Positions 58,190 through 64,000 of a stretch of DNA of 64,000 nt are shown here, in pieces. The notes under the pieces were generated by a model that had not been told where the DNA came from, made no database searches, and was given only the letters and a program-made list of their open reading frames with translations. Source of the DNA: Zygaena filipendulae (Eukaryota > Arthropoda > Insecta > Lepidoptera > Zygaenidae); contig OU015669.1 of assembly GCA_907165275.2 (NCBI GenBank), forward strand, positions 3,246,501 to 3,310,500, in the 5' to 3' direction. Made by a program: the position numbers and the translations under genes. Position 1 is the stretch's first letter, and each line of letters starts with the position of its first letter.

Positions 58190-58405
58190 CCGCCGCACTC
58201 AGAGTCGACTTTAATGATTACTTAGTTAAGTATAGATTTTTAAAACAAAACTGCCGCACTCAGACAAGTTTAATAAATTAATGTTAATTGGCATTGTAAC
58301 TTAATTAGTTAAATGCCAATTAACATTAATTTATTAAACTTATCTGAGTGCGGCAGTTTTGTTTTAAAATAATGTAATCATTAAAGTCGACTCTGAGTGC
58401 GGCCG
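58190..58405. mobile_element. Foldback MITE (family H), copy C, complete, TTA target duplication
   Basis: 216 bp. Outer arms CCGCCGCACTCAGAGTCGAC and inverted CGGCCGCACTCAGAGTCGAC; an inner palindrome (CTGCCGCACTCAGACAAG, TTAATGTTAATTGGCAT and inverse) makes it nearly one long hairpin. Flanked by TTA at 58187-58189 and 58406-58408. Confidence 0.9.
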
Positions 58406-58419
58406 TTATATGAATATTA

Positions 58420-58555
58420 TCTATACTAATATTATGAGGTAAAGTTTGTGAGTTTGTGAATTTGTGACGTTGTAGGTGGTAATCTCTAGATCTACTAAAC
58501 CAATTTCGAAAAAAAAAATCTTTTACTAATAGAATGCTACAGTTTTCCTCACAAT
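58420..58555 (+). mobile_element. Helitron-like element, class B, 5' part
   Basis: A|TCTATACTAATATTATGAGG, GTTTGTGAGTTTGTGAATTT, AATGCTACAG; 3' end missing. Lies 12 bp right of the foldback MITE duplication. Confidence 0.65.
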
Positions 58556-59105
58556 CACAACGAATCTTTTCGACGCATCGTATCGCGCCATTTTGTACAG
58601 ACCTTTGTTGCTACCTGCTTCAAGCGCCGTAAATTTGGAAGAGTATGATGACGTAAACAATGTTATATTCGCAAATTAGCAAACATAAGAGCACTGTAGA
58701 GCGTGTTTACATAATTTGAACGGATCAGACGTTTAGTTCTTACGGTTGTTTAAATTCTTTCGTAGTTTTTTTTTTTCTTTCGAAAGCAATTGAGATTTTT
58801 CATTATTATTTATAAACACGCAAAATAACTTCTACTTCTACACGCAAACAGATATTGACTAGCTGCTTCAGTTCTCGAGACCTTTTGTCCTTTAGACGGG
58901 GTCCAATGGCAGGACCACGATAATACCCTTATAAATTTTGAATCACTCCAATCAATTTCTGAGTTGGTCGGATGACACTACACCACGCACAGTATCTAAA
59001 TTGCGAAATTTGGTTAGGCTTCGTTTTCGAAAACATCCTAACCAAACACGTAACTAAATAGCGTTTAGTACATTTCGTTACGTTAAAGAATGTTCGTAAG
59101 CGTAA
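58556..59105. other. Unassigned sequence
   Basis: No gene recognised. Confidence 0.35.
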
Positions 59106-60340
59106 GAGCCTGTCCAGATGAGGCGTTTTAAGGTTGATTTACATCAGACAAGCGAATGCTCATTTTATCCCCACTATGTCAATTTCTTTTAGTGTAAACA
59201 GGTGTAGAGCATTCTTTCGTTGTTCTTAGTGCGTTCGCAAAGATTTTATGGAATATTCTAAGAATGCTCGCTCGCCCGATGTAAACGTCGCTAGAGCGCG
59301 CGAACAGTTGTTTAGAGCGTTCTTGCGTGTTCGTACGTGCTCGCGTCCCTGGGCGGTCTCTTTAAAGCGTTCTTGTGTTCTAGCGATTGTATACATATCT
59401 CTTCCATCAGTTCTCTCATCCATATTCATTAACGTCCCAACAAAATTTTACAGACAAAACAGGAAATATCTTACCTTTCACATCCCAACTTGTAATACCT
59501 TGAAGCAGCGCAACAACCCTGTAACTCGTATGTGCCAATTATATAATGACATTAGTGCCAAAACTTCATCTAATATAGATTTATTTCACACATTTACCGC
59601 TTTTCGCTCTTCACTTTCAAAATTAAGTGCATATCAAACTGTAATTGTGTATTGTACTATCAATATTAAATACCTGTTTATGTTGAAATAAAGAAAATAA
59701 AATAAAATAACTAATCGATTAAATTATGGATTGGTCTAAAGAAAAATGTTTATTAATGTTAAAAGCCTACAAAACCTAACCTACTGTCTTATTGTTTTTG
59801 CAAATCCGTCATTGTTTCACCTACATTATCTAGTGTCCTTCATTGCATTAAATTTGTAACCCACCAACGTCTCCTTCTTTTATTTTTGAGTTTTTTGCGA
59901 CAAAATAATAAATGCTGTACTCGCAATTATGATATCGCTGTCCGAGTCAGACATAGCGAAGCACTACCAACACCAACCATAAAATTGACACGAAGCAAAG
60001 AACATTCGTTCAGATTATCTAACTTTCGTTTACACTAAACACTAAAAGATTTAAAAAAAGGCTCTTGTTCTAGCTCTAGCTCTTTTTATGTAAACGCTGA
60101 ATACGAGTTTTCATTTACACATAGAGATCAAGAAAGAATGCTCTTGTTCTAGCTCTAGCTCATTGTTCGTTTGGTCTAAACCCACCTTTACGCGCGCGTC
60201 GAGAACGCGCGTGTTCCCGAGATACTAGAGCCACATAGATCCCGTCTAGATGCTCTCGCGCGTAAAACGCTTGCAACGCGTCGGACTCTCGACTCGCGCG
60301 TTCTCGACTCGCACATAACACGTGTCATCTGGACAAGCTC
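59106..60340. mobile_element. 1.2-kb TIR element with TAA target duplication
   Basis: Termini GAGCCTGTCCAGATGAGGCG and inverted GAGCTTGTCCAGATGACACG, flanked by TAA (59103-59105 and 60341-60343). An inner inverted pair (AAGGTTGATTTACATCAGAC near 59129; inverted AAGGTGGGTTTAGACCAAAC near 60164-60193) suggests an element within an element. The interior carries TCTAGCTCTAGCTC repeats, CG-rich arms and a LINE remnant. No transposase seen. Confidence 0.7.
59430..59715 (+). pseudogene. LINE ORF2 C-terminal remnant with A-rich tail
   Basis: The second half of ORF 59248-59691 reads FYRQNRKYLTFHIPTC, then NNPVTRMCQLYNDISAK and NIDLFHTFTAFRSSLSKL, the pattern of the C-terminal tail of jockey/RTE-like LINE proteins (NP..R...LYN..... 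D.F..... F). It ends a few codons later and is followed by AATAAAGAAAATAAAATAAA. Everything upstream of this tail is missing, and the ORF's first ~65 codons are host-element sequence, so this is a truncated insertion and not a gene. Confidence 0.6.
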
Positions 60341-60426
60341 TAACGAATATCCGACTGCTTAGTTACGACGGCAACACTGGTTTTCATATGTTTTCGCACT
60401 AAATCCCCTTCTATCTGTACCCCCCG

Positions 60427-60675
60427 AAGCCAAGTCGACAATTTATAATAATTATCGTTATAAAAAACTAAGGAACGGATCGTCATGTCACGTGGTCACG
60501 AAGAATTTTACTTTAAATTGGACGATTTTTCGTGACATGAAAATATACGTTCCTTACGGCCGCACTCAGAATCGTTTTATTTTTAAAATCTTAATTTAAA
60601 AATAAGTAATCATCAAAACAACTCTGAGTGCGGCGGTTAGTGTTCTAACGATTGTAGATTGTCAACTTGGCTAAG
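60427..60675. mobile_element. Foldback MITE (family T), copy 2, interrupted
   Basis: Ends GAAGCCAAGTCGACAATTTA and inverted TTAGCCAAGTTGACAATCTA, with GTCATGTCACGTGGTCACG/CGTGACATGA pairing inside. Split by the family H MITE at 60557-60636. Confidence 0.7.
60557..60636. mobile_element. Foldback MITE (family H), copy D, 80 bp, TTA target duplication
   Basis: Arms CGGCCGCACTCAGAATCGTT and inverted CCGCCGCACTCAGAGTTGTT; minimal A/T centre. TTA at 60554-60556 and 60637-60639. Confidence 0.85.
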
Positions 60676-60873
60676 GGGGCTGTGGTCACCATAGGAGTGA
60701 CGCTCCAACGATCCTGACCCTGACCCAGGCTAAAGGGGCGGAGAGAGGGCCGGGTGGAGAAAAAAATAGTGACTAGTAATTAATATATTCAAACATTTGA
60801 ATGGCGCGTGCCGTCGCGTCGCGACGCCAGAGCGCTCTGCTCGGCAAGTACATACCTACCTATACCTACAATA

Positions 60874-60905
60874 AAAATGCTAGCTGTCGGCACAGCTAGC
60901 ATTTT
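60874..60905. repeat. 14-bp perfect hairpin at abutting Helitron ends
   Basis: AAAATGCTAGCTGT, loop CGGC, ACAGCTAGCATTTT. CTAGCTGT and ACAGCTAG are the two orientations of the Helitron 3' terminus. A minus-oriented module scrap (TTTCACCAGCATGAGTTTCG) follows to about 60960. Confidence 0.8.
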
Positions 60906-61117
60906 AGCTAGTTTCACCAGCATGAGTTTCGGAGCTTCCTCAGGAACTTTCTATATCAGGAACCATCGCGAGCGTACGCAGAACAGACAAGAGTCATCAT
61001 AATCAATAAAACATTTTTTTTATTTTTTTTAAAAAAATACTCACCGAAGTTTCCGACTTTTTCTACGGACTTTTCACAAAAAATAAATCAGCGAAATCGT
61101 TAGAGCAATGGGCTTGC

Positions 61118-61434
61118 AACCAAATTTTAATTTTTAGTCCGTCTTGTAGATTAATAAAAAATAGTGGACATGTATTTTTTCATTTTTTACGTAATCAAAA
61201 AATAACGGAGATACATTAAGGTGAAATGTCGCGTGACGTCACGCCGTGCTTCAGTTTATATAGCACGTTATGATGTCAAGACCCCCCCCCCCCCCCTCCA
61301 CTCCTAAACTTTAAAGCGTTTTATCTTAGTATTTTTCAATTATTTGTAAAAGCAAAAAGTACGGGTCTATTATTCTTTATTATTCTACAAGACGGACAAA
61401 ATAGAATTTAGATTTTCATACCCCGGATACAAGC
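61118..61434 (-). mobile_element. CRE-bearing MITE (family P) with poly-C run
   Basis: TAGTCCGTCTTGTAGATTAA and inverted TTGTCCGTCTTGTAGAATAA termini, ending GATTTTCATACCCCGG. One TGACGTCA (about 61235) and one decayed copy; C15 run at about 61283-61297. Confidence 0.8.
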
Positions 61435-62015
61435 CTATTCACTAGTAATGTTACGTCACACTTGCGGCAACAAATTTTTTATTTAAATAAGAATAGGTAT
61501 TTCAGATAAAGAAGACGAAAACACTGATGTATTTCTCTTAGCTTTGGGGTTGTACAATGTACATCACCTTTTTAATATTACAGGAGGTCAAATTGTATTC
61601 CAACATCTTGTTATTAACAGCGTAACATACCTACCGAGTCCGTTTATACATCAGATAGGTAGGTAACTAGGTACCAAATATAGAAAAGGTCGCCTCCTGT
61701 ATTTGTGTAGGATTTAACGGCATTGAATGGGAAACTGGAAACAAATCCTCGACGATAAATATCTCTGGTGGTTCATTTGGGAACGCAAGCAAAATAAAAC
61801 CCTAAGCCTCTTAAATATAAAGTAAGTTTTCGATTTAGAAGTTTCAACGGACGCGATACTAAGTAGTTAAGTCCGGAATAATACAGAGAATAACTTTAAG
61901 TACATGCTAAATACGATTAATGTTGATAAGGACTTAAAGCTTTTTAATCAGGTTTTCGCACTCTAAAGTATCGTATCATTTTTGTAAATTTATGTATAAA
62001 ATATTATTACCTAAA
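61435..62015. other. Unassigned sequence
   Basis: No gene or repeat recognised. Confidence 0.35.
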
Positions 62016-62265
62016 CTAGGTGTGCCCGCGTGAGTTTCGGAATCCCCGCAGAAACTCCAAATTAAAATTTTGTCCAAAAAATTAAAAATTAAATTAAATT
62101 CTGGGTATCCACCTTCTTTTATCACCTAGGAGTATAAAAAATAGCCTACGAACTATTCTCAGACCCAGGTACCAAATATAAACAGAAAGTTTTATAAAAA
62201 TCGGTCAAGGCGTTTCGGAGGAGTTCGATAACAAACACTGTGACACGAGATTTATATATATTAGA
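62016..62265 (-). mobile_element. Helitron-like element, class D2, decayed
   Basis: CTAGGTGTGCCCGCGTGAG, TTTTATCACCTAGGAGTATA, GGCGTTTCGGAGGAGTTCG, 5' end GACACGAGATTTATATATAT-TAGA. Confidence 0.65.
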
Positions 62266-62449
62266 AAAATAAAACATTATTTTATACGTTGAAATAAAAA
62301 TGGAAGACTACAAAATAATTCATAATTTTTAGATGTTTTTTTTTCTATATTTTGTCTGGCAGAAACTACCTACCTACTTGGCCAATTTAAATGTAAGTCG
62401 GTAGGAAGGTAGATTATATCCCAAGTCAACATTTAGATTACTTAGTAAG

Positions 62450-62508
62450 CTATAGAGTTCCTGAAGAAATACCGAAATGTATGTAGACGAAACCGCGATA
62501 TTCAGCTA
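62450..62508 (+). mobile_element. Helitron 3' end scrap
   Basis: GACGAAACCGCGATATTCAG then CTAG|T. Confidence 0.5.
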
Positions 62509-62738
62509 GTAAATAGGTATGTAAACTTAAAACCGAATATACATATACGTATAGGTACGTAAAACCGCATTCAACAGGTAATAATAGTATTTCAAGTGCG
62601 GTGGAAACAGCATACTAAACGCAATTAGGTAGGCGCCGCTCACGCACGCATCGCTCGGTCTTGTGCTTTAATTTCAAATGGAATTCTAAATGAAACTAAG
62701 CTCTATATGTGTGATATATTATTATGCATATCTATGAC

Positions 62739-63106
62739 TGGTTATTCCCACGGTTTGGAGATCCCGCGGAAATTCCGCGATAACACTGCTCTATGTCCTT
62801 TTCTGTACCCCTGATAACGTGTATGCAAAGTTATATGATGATTAGTTGAGCCGTTAAGGCGTGAAAGCGTAACAAACAAACAAACTCACTTTCGCGCATT
62901 TAGTAGGGACCAGCTGTCCCCCGCGGTTTCACCCGCGATAGTTTTGGAGATCCCGCAGGAATTCCGCGATAAAAAGTACCCTATGTCCTTCTCTGTGCCG
63001 CTGATAAGGTGTATGCAAAATTTCATGATGATCAGTTGAGCCGTTAAGAAGTGAAAGCGTAACAAATAAACAAACAAAGTCACTATCACATTTATAATAG
63101 TAAGGA
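62739..63106 (-). mobile_element. Helitron-like element, class A, head-to-tail dimer
   Basis: Two same-orientation copies (62739-62908 and 62909-63106) join without spacer. Each has ATCCCGCGGAAATTCCGCGA-type module, CTATGTCCTT, GTTGAGCCGTTAAG and AGCGTAACAAA. The second begins CCAGCTGTCCCCCGCGG and ends TAATAGTAAGGA|T. The first unit's 5' end reads CATTTAGTAGGGA. Confidence 0.8.
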
Positions 63107-63475
63107 TATCTATAACTAAATATTTGTTTCATTTTGGTCTTGAAATACTTAATACATGTTTCATCTGTAATTGGCTTCAGACATTTAATTAAGTCTCGTC
63201 TCTCCACGTCCTTGGTACGGTCGAGTAAAAAGTGTTTCCATGGAAAAAATATTATCTACTAATTAAGGTAGTTTTTTGAAGGTTTTTAAAATACTTAGTT
63301 TAAACATTAAACAATATTTATTAAGTATGTAAAACTTACATAACATGAAATTGAGTGTTAAAAACCCATTTCGAAATGTATGTATACCTACCTACTTCAC
63401 AATTGAGACACTAATGACTAAAGCATAATTTTTGTTTGAAATTACATGGATTTGGCGAAATAACATATGTATGTA
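63107..63475. other. Unassigned AT-rich sequence
   Basis: No gene or repeat recognised. Confidence 0.35.
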
Positions 63476-63781
63476 CTAGCTGTGCCCCGCGGTTTCACCC
63501 GCGCGAAAGGTTTTTATACAACAACTTTTTTCCCGACATCCGATTTCAATGAAACAAAGCCTATATGTAGCTCCATGCTAAGCTTAATCTACCTGTAAAA
63601 ACCGTATGACAATCGGTTCAGTAGATTCGGAGATTATCACGAACAGACAGACAGACAGACAGAAAAGATTTTTAAAAACCCTTTTTTTGTGGTTACTCTT
63701 CGTTTATCGTCCCCTGTCAGTTTTTGTTAAAAATATTCAATGTACAGAATCGCGGATTCTACTCTTTTATTATAGAATAGA
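63476..63781 (-). mobile_element. Helitron-like element, class F, complete
   Basis: A|CTAGCTGTGCCCCGCGG, ATCCGATTTCAATGAAACAA, (CAGA)n, end CTCTTTTATTATAGAATAGA|T. 306 bp. Confidence 0.8.
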
Positions 63782-63789
63782 TATACGTA

Positions 63790-63981
63790 TCTATACTAGT
63801 AATATGAAGAGCTAAATTTTGTGAGTTTGTGACGTTATAGGGGCTAATCTCTGGAACCGATTTTAAAAATCCTTCATTTATAGGAAGCTACGGTAGTCCT
63901 AGGTGTCATAGGGTACTTTTTATCCCGAAATTCCCACGGGAACTTCGAAATTACTGCGGGTAAAACGGCGGAGGCAGCTAG
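63790..63981 (+). mobile_element. Helitron-like element, class B, complete
   Basis: A|TCTATACTAGTAATATGAAG, GGAAGCTACGGTAGTCCTAG, CCCACGGGAACTTCGAAATT, hairpin, CAGCTAG|T. Lies 8 bp from the class F copy in opposite orientation. Confidence 0.8.
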
Positions 63982-64000
63982 TTTACTATAACCAGAAAAA

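Noticed and set aside
59248..59691. 147-codon ORF as a host gene
   Set aside because: First half is transposon interior, second half matches a LINE C-terminal tail and ends in an A-rich tail.

Overview
This is a eukaryotic nuclear window, almost certainly from a moth or butterfly. It is AT-rich, its one recognisable gene is split by introns with GT/AG borders, and it is crowded with non-autonomous transposons. About fifty copies or fragments share a 3' end reading CCGCGG-GTGAAA-CCGCGG, then about ten bases, then CAGCTAG|T. This is the Helitron-type terminus I associate with lepidopteran Lep1-like elements (name from memory; structure seen here). No bacterial operon, CRISPR array, rRNA gene or free-standing tRNA gene was seen.

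The only gene supported with confidence is on the minus strand at 3100-6926. Three consecutive exons in matching phase encode the signal-peptide region and the first ~200 residues of the extracellular ligand-binding domain of a natriuretic-peptide-receptor-like receptor guanylyl cyclase. The rest of the receptor (remaining ligand domain, membrane segment, kinase-homology and cyclase domains if present) is not recognisable in 1-3090 and presumably lies beyond the left edge. The remaining ~57 kb contains no gene I can name.

Layout. 1-3.1 kb: the receptor's third intron and/or downstream sequence, with a Helitron copy, a 235-bp MITE and a hairpin. 3.1-6.9 kb: receptor exons. 7-13 kb: Helitron tandem dimer, CRE-bearing MITE with a nested MITE, AT-rich filler. 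14-22 kb: a 436-bp repeat (twin at 47.9 kb), Helitrons, LINE tails and one tRNA-derived SINE. 22-25 kb: little. 25-32 kb: foldback elements, a hAT MITE with perfect 8-bp target duplication, and a 534-bp inverted-repeat element. 32-41 kb: LINE tails, Helitrons, a TIR element holding a LINE fragment. 41-46 kb: small ORFs of unknown reality, foldback element, minisatellite, MITEs. 46-52 kb: Helitrons and the second 436-bp repeat. 52.6-57.4 kb: mostly transposon-free. 57.4-64 kb: nested MITEs, a 1.2-kb TIR element with a LINE fragment, and Helitron dimers.

The strongest non-gene observations are structural: seven or more classes of Helitron-like element with different 5' ends on one shared hairpin 3' end; a four-copy MITE family with 33-bp inverted repeats and clean 4-bp target duplications (CTAT, AGAT, AAAT, AGTT); several dated nestings; and a MITE family that spreads perfect TGACGTCA motifs. 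I did not find evidence of a new multi-gene system. Element borders were read by eye; family names are from general knowledge, not database searches.
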